Positions 35,851 to 44,641 are shown, counted from the stretch's first letter. The stretch is 64,000 nt of DNA from Candidatus Bipolaricaulis sibiricus (GCA_004102645.1 CP034928.1:1604153-1668152), one strand, 5' to 3'. The notes: a model not told the origin generated them from the sequence alone. Translations and numbers: made by a program.

Positions 35851-36677
35851 CGCCAGTACCGACGGTCGCGCCGCCACCACGTCACGAGGCCCGGGGCTAC
35901 CTCTCGACGCTTGAGGGGGAACACAAGGAGGGCTCCCGCGAGGAACCCCCCGATGTGCGCGAACCACGCCACCCCCTCCGCCCCCCCCAGATCAACCAGG
36001 CCCGAGAAGAGTTGCATCAGGAACCAGAACCCGAGCAGGATCAGCGCCGGGATCTCCACGAAATGGAAGAAGAAAAACAGCGGGACCACCGTCAGCACCC
36101 GGGCCCATGGGAAGAGAACGAGATAGGCGCCCAGCACGCCCGCGATCGCCCCCGAGGCCCCGATCATGGGCACCGTCGACCGGGCGCTTACCGCTGCCTG
36201 AAGCATCGCCCCCCCCACCCCAGCGAGGAGGTAGAAGAGGAGGAACCTCCACCGCCCGAGGGCGGCCTCGACGTTGTCCCCGAAGATCCACAGGTAGAGC
36301 ATGTTCCCCAGGAGATGGAGCCACCCCCCGTGGAGGAACATCGAGGTGAGGATTGTGAGCCAGATCGGGAACGGCACCGTGGGAGCGAGGTCTGTCCCCA
36401 ACCACAGCTCGGCCGGGATGAGCCCGAAGCGGATCACGAACTGGTCGCGCTCCGTGATCGGGTAGAGGCAGCCCCGCCCGTACCTCCGGTACAGGAGGGG
36501 ATCGAACCCGGGCGCGGGCTGGCCGAATGTACTCTCCCACGCGCAGCGATCGAGGAACACGAGCACGCGGTCGGAGTAGCTCAACGTGTAGAGGAAAGCG
36601 ACCATGTTGAGGGCGATGAGAACGATCGTGACGTAGGGCACGATCCCGCTCGGTCGGCCATCGCGCAACGGAATCAT
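35847..36677 (-). CDS. Rhomboid family intramembrane serine protease
   Basis: A 276-residue polytopic protein. The catalytic serine is S175 in GASG (173-176), the histidine is H241 in HIGGF, and the first-loop signature HGGWLHLLGNMLYLW is at 116-130. The loop between the first two helices is unusually long (residues about 35-105), with three cysteines that could be oxidised outside. Substrates are unknown. It starts the minus-strand operon leading to rnhB-rpmH-infB, with a four-base overlap to rnhB, and is divergent from the M42 peptidase gene. Confidence 0.93.
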   Translation of the reverse strand: MIPLRDGRPSGIVPYVTIVLIALNMVAFLYTLSYSDRVLVFLDRCAWESTFGQPAPGFDPLLYRRYGRGCLYPITERDQFVIRFGLIPAELWLGTDLAPTVPFPIWLTILTSMFLHGGWLHLLGNMLYLWIFGDNVEAALGRWRFLLFYLLAGVGGAMLQAAVSARSTVPMIGASGAIAGVLGAYLVLFPWARVLTVVPLFFFFHFVEIPALILLGFWFLMQLFSGLVDLGGAEGVAWFAHIGGFLAGALLVFPLKRREVAPGLVTWWRRDRRYWR

Positions 36678-36775
36678 CTCAGCTCCTCGCGTTCCATTCT
36701 AGCGCTCCTAAGGAGGGGGCGGTAGTTGTGCCTGCATCGCCTTCCCTATACCATGCCCGGACAAAGGAGGCGAAG

Positions 36776-37807
36776 GTGGAGCTTCTGCGCAAGCTGTCCG
36801 AAGCAGCGGGAATCCCCGGCCGGGAGGACGAGGTGCGGGGGATCGTTCGCGGCGCCCTGAAGGGGCACGTCGACACAATGGAGGTGGACAGGCTCGGGAA
36901 CTTGATCGCCCACAAGCGAGGCAAGGGGCCGAAGGTGGTCGTGGCTGGACACATGGACGAGATCGGATTCCTCGTGTCCCACGTCGACGAGGAGACGGGG
37001 TTCCTGCGGATCGAGCCCGTGGGCGGATTCGACCCCCGCACCCTCATCGCCTCCCGGGTCACCGTCCATGCCCAGGGCGGTCCACTTACCGGCCTCATCG
37101 GAACGAAGCCGATCCACATCCTCACCGAGGAGGAGAAGAAGAAGGAGATCCGCGTTCAGGACTTGTTCGTGGACGTCGGGGTCCCGGGGAAGAAGGTAGC
37201 GAAGAAGGTGCGGGTCGGTGACCCGGTGACCCTCGCCCAGTCGTTCACCCAGGTGGGGGACCTTGTCTCGGGGAAGGCTCTCGATGACCGGGTCGGCGTG
37301 TACGTGGGGATCGAGGCCCTGCGCAGACTGAAGAGCCACCAGGCCGACGTGTACTTCGTGGGGACAGTCCAGGAAGAGATTGGCCTACGCGGGGCGCGGG
37401 CGAGCGCGTTCGCGATCGATCCCGACATCGGTGTGGCCCTCGACGTCACCCTCGCCTGCGACATGCCCGGGGTGTCCGCTCACGAGCAGGTCACAAAGCT
37501 CGGTAAGGGCGTGGCGATCAAGCTCAAGGACTCCGCGTCGATTTCCCATCCCGGCCTCGTACGGTTCCTTGTCGACCTCGCCGAGAAGAAGAAGATCCCG
37601 TACCAGATGGAGATTCTCCCCCGTGGCGGAACCGACGCCGGCGCGATCCAGCTCGCGCGGGAGGGAGCGGCGGTGGTGACCCTGTCCGTGCCCACCCGGT
37701 ACGTGCACTCCGTGGTGGAGGCCGCCCACGTCGAGGACATTGAGGCCGCGATCAAGCTCCTCACCGCGTTCCTCGAGACCTGCCACCAGGCCGAGCTCAA
37801 GCTGTGA
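36776..37807 (+). CDS. M42 family metallo-aminopeptidase (glutamyl aminopeptidase / endoglucanase-like)
   Basis: A 343-residue co-catalytic metallopeptidase of the TET type. Visible metal and catalytic residues are H and D in GHMDEIGF, DDR in KALDDRVGVY, the EE pair in VQEEIGLRGA and H in RYVHSVVE. The GTG at 36776 is used because AAGGAGG lies five bases before it; an upstream ATG at 36728 lacks such a site and would add a non-conserved tail. Family members form large dodecamers that digest peptides from the proteasome or similar. With the M29, M16 and other peptidases here, it suggests active peptide use. Confidence 0.93.
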   Translation: MELLRKLSEAAGIPGREDEVRGIVRGALKGHVDTMEVDRLGNLIAHKRGKGPKVVVAGHMDEIGFLVSHVDEETGFLRIEPVGGFDPRTLIASRVTVHAQGGPLTGLIGTKPIHILTEEEKKKEIRVQDLFVDVGVPGKKVAKKVRVGDPVTLAQSFTQVGDLVSGKALDDRVGVYVGIEALRRLKSHQADVYFVGTVQEEIGLRGARASAFAIDPDIGVALDVTLACDMPGVSAHEQVTKLGKGVAIKLKDSASISHPGLVRFLVDLAEKKKIPYQMEILPRGGTDAGAIQLAREGAAVVTLSVPTRYVHSVVEAAHVEDIEAAIKLLTAFLETCHQAELKL

Positions 37808-37820
37808 CGGGTGACGAGGG

Positions 37821-39209
37821 ATGGGTGACGGAGATCAGAAGCGCGTGAACAGGGTCCTCTTCCACGACGTGGACGTGATCGCCACGTTCGACGCCGCGCG
37901 GCGCGAGCTGCGCGGCGGGTGGCTCCTCGTCGAGGGAAACCGAATCGCTGCCCTCGGTGAGGGGAGCCCACCGCGGGGTCCGTTCAGCGAGGTGGTCTCG
38001 GGCCGCGATCGGGTGATGATCCCAGGGATGGTGAACACTCACCATCACCTGTACCAAACCCTGTTCCGCGCCGTGCCCGGGGCCCAGGACAAGGAGCTCT
38101 TCGATTGGCTTCAGTTCCTGTACGAGGTGTGGCGGGGGATCGACGAGGACGCGGTGCGCACCTCGGCAATCGTGGGGTGCGTCGAGCTTCTCCTATCGGG
38201 ATGCACGACGACCACCGACCACCTTTACCTCTTCCCCCGCGGGAAGGAGAAGCTCACCGACCTCGAGATCGAGGCAGGGCGCGAGGTCGGAGTCCGTTTC
38301 CATCCTACACGGGGCTCGATGTCCCTGTCCCGCGATGAGGGGGGCCTTCCCCCGCCGGATGTGGTCCAAAAGGATGAAGAAATCCTTCGGGACAGCGAGC
38401 GAATCATCAGTCGGTGGCATGATCCGTCGCCGGGGGCGATGGTGCGGATTGCCCTCGCCCCGTGCTCGCCGTTCTCCGTGACGCGGGAACTTATGCGCGA
38501 CACCGCCAAACTGGCCCGGGAACATGGGCTCCTCCTCCACACCCACCTCGCCGAGACCACGGACGAAGAGGAATTCTGCCTCGCGAAGTTTGGAATGCGG
38601 CCCGTGGACTACCTGGAGAGCGTGGGCTGGCTCGCGGACGACGTATGGCTCGCCCACCTCGTCCACATCACCCCCCACGATATCACCACCCTCGCCCGGG
38701 CCGGGGTAGGGATGGCCCACTGCCCAACCTCGAACATGATCCTCGGGTCGGGGATCGCCCCCGTCCCAGAGGTCCTCCGGGCTGGGATGGCGGTCGGCCT
38801 AGGCGTGGATGGCTCGGCCTCGAACGACACCTCGAACATGATCCGCGAGGTGCGGCAGGCGATGCTCGTGGCCCGGGTTAAGTACGGAGCGAGGGCGATG
38901 TCCGCCCGCCAGGCGCTTGAGCTCGCCACCGTGGGCGGCGCGAGGGTCCTCCACTGGGACCAGGAGGTTGGCTCCCTCGAAGCGGGCAAGTGCGCGGACC
39001 TCTCGCTGTGGGACCTCTCCACCCTCGAGTTCGCCGGCGCGGCGGACCCCGTGGCCGCCATCGTCCACTGCGGGGCCCAGTACGCCGACCTGGTGATGGT
39101 GAACGGGGAGTTCCGCGTCCGGGGAGGGCGGCTCGTAGAGGAGCGCCTGTACGATTTCGTCCCCCGCCAACGGGCGATCGCACAGAAGCTCGTCGGAGGA
39201 AGTGGATGA
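37821..39209 (+). CDS. Amidohydrolase, 8-oxoguanine deaminase-like
   Basis: A 462-residue member of the AtzA/TrzN branch of the amidohydrolase superfamily. Metal ligands are visible in NTHHHLYQT, HTHLAET, LAHLVH and GVDGSASND. The stretches RGSMSLSRDEGGLPP and CPTSNMILGSG closely match the 8-oxoguanine deaminase group, which deaminates oxidised guanine to uric acid; hydroxy-triazine hydrolases are alternatives. The ATG at 37821 is used; GTG at 37845 with a GGAG eleven bases upstream is also possible. The stop overlaps the MoaD-like gene (ATGA), so the two are coupled. Confidence 0.82.
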   Translation: MGDGDQKRVNRVLFHDVDVIATFDAARRELRGGWLLVEGNRIAALGEGSPPRGPFSEVVSGRDRVMIPGMVNTHHHLYQTLFRAVPGAQDKELFDWLQFLYEVWRGIDEDAVRTSAIVGCVELLLSGCTTTTDHLYLFPRGKEKLTDLEIEAGREVGVRFHPTRGSMSLSRDEGGLPPPDVVQKDEEILRDSERIISRWHDPSPGAMVRIALAPCSPFSVTRELMRDTAKLAREHGLLLHTHLAETTDEEEFCLAKFGMRPVDYLESVGWLADDVWLAHLVHITPHDITTLARAGVGMAHCPTSNMILGSGIAPVPEVLRAGMAVGLGVDGSASNDTSNMIREVRQAMLVARVKYGARAMSARQALELATVGGARVLHWDQEVGSLEAGKCADLSLWDLSTLEFAGAADPVAAIVHCGAQYADLVMVNGEFRVRGGRLVEERLYDFVPRQRAIAQKLVGGSG

Positions 39210-39487
39210 AGGTCGAGGTCCACGTGCTCTTCCCGTTCCGGGCCGAGATCGGCGAGGGACCGGTCTCCCTCGACCTCCCGTCCGGAGCGGACATCGCGGC
39301 GGCGGTTGGGGCGCTGGTGGAGCGATACCCCCACCTTCGGGGACGGATCTACGGATCCGACGGCCGGATCGGCCGCCACGTTTCGGCCCTCGTCAACGGG
39401 ACCTCTATCCAGTTCAAGCAGGGACTCGCCACACCCCTATCTCACGGGGACGTCCTCACCCTTCTCCCGCCGGTAGGCGGGGGGTGA
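39206..39487 (+). CDS. MoaD/ThiS-family sulfur-carrier protein
   Basis: A 93-residue beta-grasp protein: starts KVEVHVLFPFRAEIGEG, contains LVNGTSIQF, and ends LTLLPPVGGG. The C-terminal glycines are the hallmark of MoaD/ThiS carriers, which receive sulfur as a thiocarboxylate for molybdopterin or thiamine synthesis. No moaE, moeB or thi gene is nearby, and it is coupled to an amidohydrolase. It might supply a tungsten/molybdenum cofactor or another thiolation pathway. One extra glycine follows the normal GG pair, so processing or a shifted terminus may be needed. Confidence 0.82.
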   Translation: MKVEVHVLFPFRAEIGEGPVSLDLPSGADIAAAVGALVERYPHLRGRIYGSDGRIGRHVSALVNGTSIQFKQGLATPLSHGDVLTLLPPVGGG

Positions 39488-39537
39488 GGTTCCACCACCC
39501 AGGGATCTCAGCAGGGAGAACCGCGGTACCGCCGGCT

Positions 39538-39614
39538 TGGTGGGTGGTGCAGGAGTTGAACCTGCGACCCCGCGCACGTCAAGCGCGTGCTCTACCAAGC
39601 TGAGCTAACCACCC
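39538..39614 (-). tRNA. tRNA-Val (anticodon GAC)
   Basis: A 77-nt cloverleaf with encoded CCA. Acceptor stem GGGTGGT / ACCACCC, D-stem GCTC / GAGC, anticodon stem CGCGC / GCGCG with loop TTGACGT (anticodon GAC), and T-stem GCAGG / CCTGC with TTCAACT. Confidence 0.97.
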
Positions 39615-39693
39615 GCAACATCGATTGACCGGTTCTCGGTGCAATGGTCCGACCGCTCTAACCTGCAACCGACCAACTCTGCGACCAGCTTCC

Positions 39694-39769
39694 TGGAGGC
39701 GGCGCCCGGATTTGAACCGGGGAATAAGGGATTTGCAGTCCCTCGCCTTTGCCGCTTGGCTACGCCGCC
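39694..39769 (-). tRNA. tRNA-Cys (anticodon GCA)
   Basis: A 76-nt cloverleaf with encoded CCA. Acceptor stem GGCGGCG / CGCCGCC, anticodon stem AGGGA / TCCCT with loop CTGCAAA (anticodon GCA), T-stem CCCGG / CCGGG with TTCAAAT. It lies four bases after the end of tmRNA and 79 bases before tRNA-Val. Confidence 0.97.
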
Positions 39770-39773
39770 CCTC

Positions 39774-40130
39774 TGGTGGAGGTGGGGGGAGTCGAACCCC
39801 CGTCCGAAAACCCCTCGGCTTCGGCTTCTACAAGCTTAGCCCGCGTTCTTGTTCTCGGGCGTCACGCTCCCACGGGCGGGATCGCTCGGCCCCCAGCCTC
39901 GTTGAGTTTCGTCCAGCCGGCCCAAGGCCAGCCACCTGGACTAGCCCGTCTTGTCGACGCCCGGCGGCACCCCACGGGCGGGGGAACCCCAGACGGCCTA
40001 CGCCTAGTTCAGGGCGTAAGCAGGAACAGTTGCGTAGTCGGCATTTGTTTGCCGTTCCGCCGGATTTAGGAGGAGACGGCCCTCCGCTTGCTGCCTGGCC
40101 TCGGTGTTCCCGTCGAGACCGGTCACCCCC
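39774..40130 (-). ncRNA. ssrA: tmRNA (one-piece)
   Basis: Rescues stalled ribosomes by adding a degradation tag. The 5' end GGGGGTGACCGG and the 3' end with T-arm GGTTCGACTCC and acceptor CACCTCC-ACCA form the tRNA-like domain; CCA is encoded. The tag frame ends in the loop of helix 5 (stem TACGCC / GGCGTA, 40018-39999 region). It reads ...NADYATVPAYALN followed by TAG (40045-40004). A canonical-looking GCA-AAC resume point (40052-40047) is one base out of this frame, so the start of the tag is uncertain. The C-terminus ALN differs from the usual LAA. Total length is 357 nt. Confidence 0.93.
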
Positions 40131-40140
40131 AAGCTCCTGG

Positions 40141-40146
40141 ATTATA
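40141..40146 (-). promoter_or_regulatory. -10 box for tmRNA
   Basis: A perfect TATAAT on the minus strand ten bases before the tmRNA 5' end. No good -35 hexamer is seen at the right distance. It may also serve the two downstream tRNAs. Confidence 0.6.
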
Positions 40147-40168
40147 CTCCCTGCGGAGGCGATGGCCA

Positions 40169-41701
40169 GTGGGACGAGCTCTTCTCCCCGGACTCGGGGC
40201 GGCGCTCGGGTTCGGGATCGCGTTCGGCTACCTTCTCACCCCCGGCCTCTCTGCGATGGCTGCAGCGGGAGGGGCCCTGATCGTCGCGGCAGCGCGGCGA
40301 TCCCCCATCGCCCTGTGGGTGGCAGCGTGTGCGCTTGGCGCCGGTCTTGCCGTTCCAGAGACCCTTCCTTCCCACTACGCCTTCCAGCTCCCCAACCTCC
40401 GCGAGGTTACGGGCCGGGTTCTCGACATCCCCGAGCCACGCACGAAGAACGTCTCGTTCACCCTCTCCGTGGACACCCTTGGGGTGGACCTGCTGGCGTA
40501 CGTCCCCCGTCATCCAGCAGTCGGACCTGGGGACCAGGTAAAGGTCATCGGCCGATGGGGACTGCCTCAGCCGGAAGGATGGCGGGCGGGTCTGGCCCGC
40601 CGCGGGATCCACGGGCTGTTCTGGGCAGACGAGGTTGAGGTTCTTGCACCGGGTCCGCCCTCGCTCGCCCGCTGGGCGTCCCACGTTCGACAGACCCTGC
40701 TTAGTCACCTGTACCGGGTGGCCCCAGAGGGGACCGAGCGTGCTTCCCCCGCACTGGACCTGCTTGCTGCGCTGCTCCTCGGAGCGCGGGGCATGTTCCC
40801 AAGCGAGGAACAACAGGCGTTCCGGACAGCTGGTGTGGCCCACGTCCTCGCTCTGTCCGGCCTTCACGTCGGGATACTCGTCGCCGGTGGATGGTGGCTC
40901 CTCGGCCTGGTGAGAGTACGCCCAGCGTGGCGGTACCTCGTCCTGGTCCCAGCGGTCGGGTTCTACGTGCTCGTCGGTGGAGCACGGGTATCGCTGATCC
41001 GGGCAGCGATCATGTTCGCAGTGCTTGGCTTGTTCTGGCTTCTGCTGGAGCGAGGGTGGGTTCTGCGTAGATGGCTCGATCCTGTCCAGGGGCTTGCGCT
41101 GGCGGCAACCGTCGTCCTCCTCGTCTGGCCATGGTCCGCTCTCGACACAGGTTTTCAGCTGTCGTTCCTTGCCACAGGGGGGATCGTCGTACTCCTTCCC
41201 GGTTGGACGGGGTCCGACCTGCGCCGCCGCCTTCCGGGTTGGACCCGAAGGGCTGCGGACCTTCTCGCGGTGACCCTGTGTGCCCAGGCGGGGGCCGTTC
41301 CCGTCATCGGGACCGTCTTCGGCCACGTGTCGCCGTACGGGATCCTGGCAAACGTCGTCCTCGTCCCGTGGACCGGCCTCCTCCTCTGGGGCGGGATTCT
41401 CGTCATCGCGCTTGCCGCGCTCCCGATCTCGCTTCCACTGACGTTCCTCGTCGAGGCCGTGCTCGTCGGTCCCTACTTGGCCATCGTCCAATGGGTGTCG
41501 GGGCTCCCCGGGGCCTCGCTCGTCGTCGGTCCGGGGTTTGGCGCGTGGTGCCTGTTGGCCGCGCTGGGCATTCTGCTCCTGCGTGTGATCGCGGAGGAGC
41601 CCGGTAGCCCGTGTGCGAGCCCGTCGCGTTGCCGCGGGCCGCGCGGAGAAGACCCACTCCGTGCGAAACGCGTGGCACCTCGTTCGCCCTCGGTGGGTTG
41701 A
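40169..41701 (+). CDS. comEC: ComEC/Rec2 family DNA-uptake channel protein
   Basis: Inner-membrane channel that carries one DNA strand into the cytoplasm in natural transformation. The 510-residue protein has an N-terminal DUF4131/OB-like region (VTGRVLDIPEP, AYVPRHPAVGPGDQV) and the Competence membrane domain with the motif VLALSGLHVGIL. It stops before the metallo-beta-lactamase domain found in long ComEC proteins. GTG at 40169 follows GGAGG by nine bases; open codons further upstream lie within the tmRNA gene. dprA is 1.8 kb downstream on the same strand, and an HhH-bearing secreted nuclease-like protein is encoded at 54558, consistent with DNA uptake capacity. Confidence 0.92.
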   Translation: MGRALLPGLGAALGFGIAFGYLLTPGLSAMAAAGGALIVAAARRSPIALWVAACALGAGLAVPETLPSHYAFQLPNLREVTGRVLDIPEPRTKNVSFTLSVDTLGVDLLAYVPRHPAVGPGDQVKVIGRWGLPQPEGWRAGLARRGIHGLFWADEVEVLAPGPPSLARWASHVRQTLLSHLYRVAPEGTERASPALDLLAALLLGARGMFPSEEQQAFRTAGVAHVLALSGLHVGILVAGGWWLLGLVRVRPAWRYLVLVPAVGFYVLVGGARVSLIRAAIMFAVLGLFWLLLERGWVLRRWLDPVQGLALAATVVLLVWPWSALDTGFQLSFLATGGIVVLLPGWTGSDLRRRLPGWTRRAADLLAVTLCAQAGAVPVIGTVFGHVSPYGILANVVLVPWTGLLLWGGILVIALAALPISLPLTFLVEAVLVGPYLAIVQWVSGLPGASLVVGPGFGAWCLLAALGILLLRVIAEEPGSPCASPSRCRGPRGEDPLRAKRVAPRSPSVG

Positions 41702-41775
41702 GTCGGTCGGTTTGGAGGGTGGAACAGGTCGCTGTGTTCGCCCGACCTGTAGATCACCGGACCGCCCCACGGGGG

Positions 41776-42465
41776 CTAGATCAGAGCTTGATCGAGCGCC
41801 CAATCGAACATCCGGGGGGTGAGGCGGCCGGTCTGGGTGTTCTGTCGCGAGGGGTGGTAGGAGGCGACGAGCGCGGGAAACGCGGTGCCCGGTTCGTGGC
41901 GTGCAGCGTGAGCGAACCTGGGCGCAGCGATCGTTCCACCGAGCGACCGCAGGACCCCAACACACCCGTCGAACGCGATCTTCCCGAGGGCGAGCACGGT
42001 TCGAACGTCTGACAGAACGGCCAGCTCATGAACCAGGTACGGCAGACAGCTCCGGATCTCCTGACCTGAGGGCCGGTTCCTCGGTGGGGCGCAGCGGACA
42101 ACCGCGGTCAGGTACACGCCGCGCAGTCTCAGGCCATCGTCCCTGCAGCTCGACGTCGGCTGGTTGGCAAGCCCCGCCCGATGGAGGGCGCTCACCAGAA
42201 AGTCGCCCGCGCCCCGCGGCCCATCGCCGGTGAACATTCGCCCCGTACGGTTCGCACCGTGGGCAGCGGGGGCTAGACCCACGATGAGCAGACGTGCCCC
42301 CGGATCGCCGAACCCGGGAACCGGACGGCTCCAGTAGGTCTCCGTACGGTAGGCGGGGCGCTTGACCCGAGCGACCTCTTCCCGGTGGGAGACAAGCCGA
42401 GGACAACGCCGACAGTCGACCACCCGTTTGTCGAGATGAGCGAGAGCTAGTTCCCGATCGTCCAC
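41776..42465 (-). CDS. Uracil-DNA glycosylase, family 5 (UDGb)
   Basis: Excises uracil and other deaminated bases from DNA. The 229-residue protein has motif 1 GLAPAAHGANRTGRMFTGD (from residue 63) and motif 2 SYHPSRQNTQTGRLTP near the end. Motif 1 lacks the catalytic aspartate/asparagine of other families, which is normal for UDGb. Cysteines at 18, 21, 106 and 124 fit the Fe-S cluster pattern of families 4 and 5. The GTG at 42465 overlaps the end of the WD40 gene by 19 bp. UDGb is typical of thermophiles, where cytosine deamination is fast. Confidence 0.9.
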   Translation of the reverse strand: MDDRELALAHLDKRVVDCRRCPRLVSHREEVARVKRPAYRTETYWSRPVPGFGDPGARLLIVGLAPAAHGANRTGRMFTGDGPRGAGDFLVSALHRAGLANQPTSSCRDDGLRLRGVYLTAVVRCAPPRNRPSGQEIRSCLPYLVHELAVLSDVRTVLALGKIAFDGCVGVLRSLGGTIAAPRFAHAARHEPGTAFPALVASYHPSRQNTQTGRLTPRMFDWALDQALI

Positions 42466-43436
42466 AATCGGATCGTGTTGTCGCGCGAGGTCGTCACCAC
42501 CCGAGCTCCGTCGGGAAAGACGATGAGACCCCAGATGCTGTCGCTATGCCCGGCGTGCTCGGAGACCATCGCCCGCGAGCCAACATCCCACACCTCCAAC
42601 CGGTTCGAGAACCCACCGCAGAAGATTCGCTTACCGTCGGGAGAGAAGGCCATCACGTACAATGAACTCGCTCGCCCGCCACTGACCCTCTCCGCACGCA
42701 GCCGCACCGCCTCCTCCCAGGTGTCGGTGCGGTAGAGGCGGATCTCTCCAGGGTTGTTGACGCACCCCAGGAACTGCCCATCGGGGGAAAACGTGACGAA
42801 GTACACGTTGATGCCGGCTTGGATCGGATCCCTACGCAGGCGCAACGAGTCCACGTCCCAGATCCGCACGTACCCATCGCATCCGCTCGTGGCCAGCGTG
42901 CGGCTGTCGGGGGAGAAGGTCACGCACCGCACCCACCCCATGTGTGCCCGGTCCTTGTTCTCGGCATCCACGAGTCGGGGCTCGATGAACAACCCGACCT
43001 CGATCCATGTCGCGGTATCCCACAGGCGGACCGTGCCGTCGAACGCCCCCGACGCCAGAAGCGTCCCGTCGGGCGAGAAAGCCACCGACCACACAGAGAA
43101 CCGGTGCGCGTATTTCTTGAACACGAGCTGCCCCGAGGCGATCTCCCACACGATGAGATGGCCGTCCTTGTCGCCCGCGGCGACGAACCGGCCGTTGGGA
43201 GACACAGCAAGCGAGACGACGAACGCCTCTGCTCCTCGCAGCGACTGAACGACCCGGCTCGGGCTCGCCCACGACCGGATTTCGACGGTGCGTCCCTGCC
43301 CCACGGCGAACGTGTCCGCGCCCACCCGCGCCAAGGCGTGTTCGTCGAACGGCCCTTCGATCCCACCCTGGGCAGCCGCCGTGATCCCAAACGCCCCGCA
43401 CACAGTCAAGACCGAGACCGCCACCCATCGCATCAT
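42447..43436 (-). CDS. Secreted WD40-repeat beta-propeller protein
   Basis: A 329-residue protein with a signal peptide (VAVSVLTVCGAFGITAAA) and about seven WD40 blades. Recurrent units look like FSPDGTLLASGAFDGTVRLWD, and the last blade closes with DNTIRLWTIGN. AGGAGG lies six bases before the ATG at 43436. Periplasmic or extracellular propellers act as binding scaffolds; nothing in the sequence names a partner. It is divergent from dprA (63 bp gap) and is followed by the UDG gene in a 19-bp overlap. Confidence 0.88.
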   Translation of the reverse strand: MMRWVAVSVLTVCGAFGITAAAQGGIEGPFDEHALARVGADTFAVGQGRTVEIRSWASPSRVVQSLRGAEAFVVSLAVSPNGRFVAAGDKDGHLIVWEIASGQLVFKKYAHRFSVWSVAFSPDGTLLASGAFDGTVRLWDTATWIEVGLFIEPRLVDAENKDRAHMGWVRCVTFSPDSRTLATSGCDGYVRIWDVDSLRLRRDPIQAGINVYFVTFSPDGQFLGCVNNPGEIRLYRTDTWEEAVRLRAERVSGGRASSLYVMAFSPDGKRIFCGGFSNRLEVWDVGSRAMVSEHAGHSDSIWGLIVFPDGARVVTTSRDNTIRLWTIGN

Positions 43437-43499
43437 CGCTGGCCTCCTAGGAGGCCATCCTACCCCATCCACACCAGATCCGGCTACCATCATCGGGCG

Positions 43500-44561
43500 A
43501 TGGACCGCACGCTGGCCTGGGTGGGCCTGAACCTGCTCCCGTCCCTCACCCCGCGCCGCCGGGACCTCCTGGTGCGGAGGTGCGGAGGCCCGGTGGAGGG
43601 ATGGCAGTGCCTGGAGGGACCCCTCCCCGACGATCTCCAGGAGGCGATCGGCGCCAAGGTTCTCTCCGAGTACAGGAGTGCCGATCCGGAACGGGAGCTG
43701 GACCCGGCACGCCGCCGTGGGGCGCGGGTGATCACGGTGGACGACGCCGACTATCCCCCACCCCTGCGCGCCATCCCTGCAGCCCCACCAGTTCTCTACG
43801 TGCTCGGGAGCTGGGAGCCCGCCGATGTCCGGGCGGTGGCGGTCGTCGGCACCCGCCGATGCACGAGCTACGGGCGGCTCGTGGCGCGGAAGCTGGGGGC
43901 AGAGCTGGCCGCTCGCGGTGTCACCGTTGTGTCGGGACTCGCCCCGGGGATCGATGCCGCAGCCCACGATGGAGCGTTGACCGCTGGACGCACGGTGGCT
44001 GTCCTCGGGACCGGCTTGGGGAACCCGTACCCAGCAGGGAGCGAAGGGCGGATCGAGGGGATCGCTTCCCGCGGGGCCGTCATATCCGAGTTCCCCTGGA
44101 CCACACGCGGATCGCAGTGGACGTTCCCCCGTCGAAACCGCATCATCGCTGGCCTGTCCCAACTCGTGGTCGTGGTAGAGGCGCCAGAGCGATCAGGCGC
44201 TCTCATCACGGTGGACTACGCCCTCGCTCAGGGCAAGGACGTCCTCGCCGTACCAGGCCCCATCACGTCCGAGGCCTCGATGGGCTCGAACCGGCTGATC
44301 CAAGATGGGGCTAGACCCGTTCTCTGCGCTGGGGACATCTTGTCCGAGCTGGGGATGCCATCGTTGCCCCTTGCCTCCCCGCCGGCCCTCAAGCCCGAGG
44401 CCCAACGGGTGTACGACCTCCTGTCCCACGAGCCCCTCGACCCATCCGAGATGGTTGCCCAAACAGGCCTGTCACACGCAACGGTCGCCCGGATCTTGCT
44501 CGACCTCGTCCTGTCCGGGCACGTCCACGAGCTGCCAGGCCGCAAGTACGTTCGGGCGTGA
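43500..44561 (+). CDS. dprA: DNA-processing protein DprA
   Basis: Protects incoming single-stranded DNA and loads RecA onto it in transformation. The 353-residue protein has the Rossmann fold signatures AVVGTRRCTSYG, VSGLAPGIDAAAHDGAL, NPYPAGSEG and PRRNRIIAGLS, and a C-terminal winged-helix domain (VYDLLSHEPLDPSEMVAQTG). The start at 43500 is the first ATG of the conserved region; the frame is open upstream across the WD40 gene without evidence. With comEC it indicates a competence function. Confidence 0.95.
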   Translation: MDRTLAWVGLNLLPSLTPRRRDLLVRRCGGPVEGWQCLEGPLPDDLQEAIGAKVLSEYRSADPERELDPARRRGARVITVDDADYPPPLRAIPAAPPVLYVLGSWEPADVRAVAVVGTRRCTSYGRLVARKLGAELAARGVTVVSGLAPGIDAAAHDGALTAGRTVAVLGTGLGNPYPAGSEGRIEGIASRGAVISEFPWTTRGSQWTFPRRNRIIAGLSQLVVVVEAPERSGALITVDYALAQGKDVLAVPGPITSEASMGSNRLIQDGARPVLCAGDILSELGMPSLPLASPPALKPEAQRVYDLLSHEPLDPSEMVAQTGLSHATVARILLDLVLSGHVHELPGRKYVRA

Positions 44562-44618
44562 AGTGTAGTGTATGTTACAGATCAGGAGCGAATTCCTCGT
44601 TATACTCCTCCCGGCTGT

Positions 44619-44641
44619 CCCACGGGAGACGCCCCCGTGGG
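44619..44641 (+). promoter_or_regulatory. Leader hairpin before the VWA/RTX gene
   Basis: CCCACGGG and CCCGTGGG form an 8-bp stem with a 7-nt loop between dprA and the VWA gene. No T-run follows, so it is not a clear terminator. A TATACT at 44601-44606 just upstream could be a -10 box, which would put the hairpin in the 5' leader. Confidence 0.4.

Noticed and set aside
40142-41965. Open frame of about 600 codons antisense to comEC
   Set aside because: Low-complexity composition and no family pattern; comEC on the other strand is well supported.
42819-43499. Upstream extension of the dprA frame
   Set aside because: Antisense to WD40 coding sequence; no conserved DprA residues.
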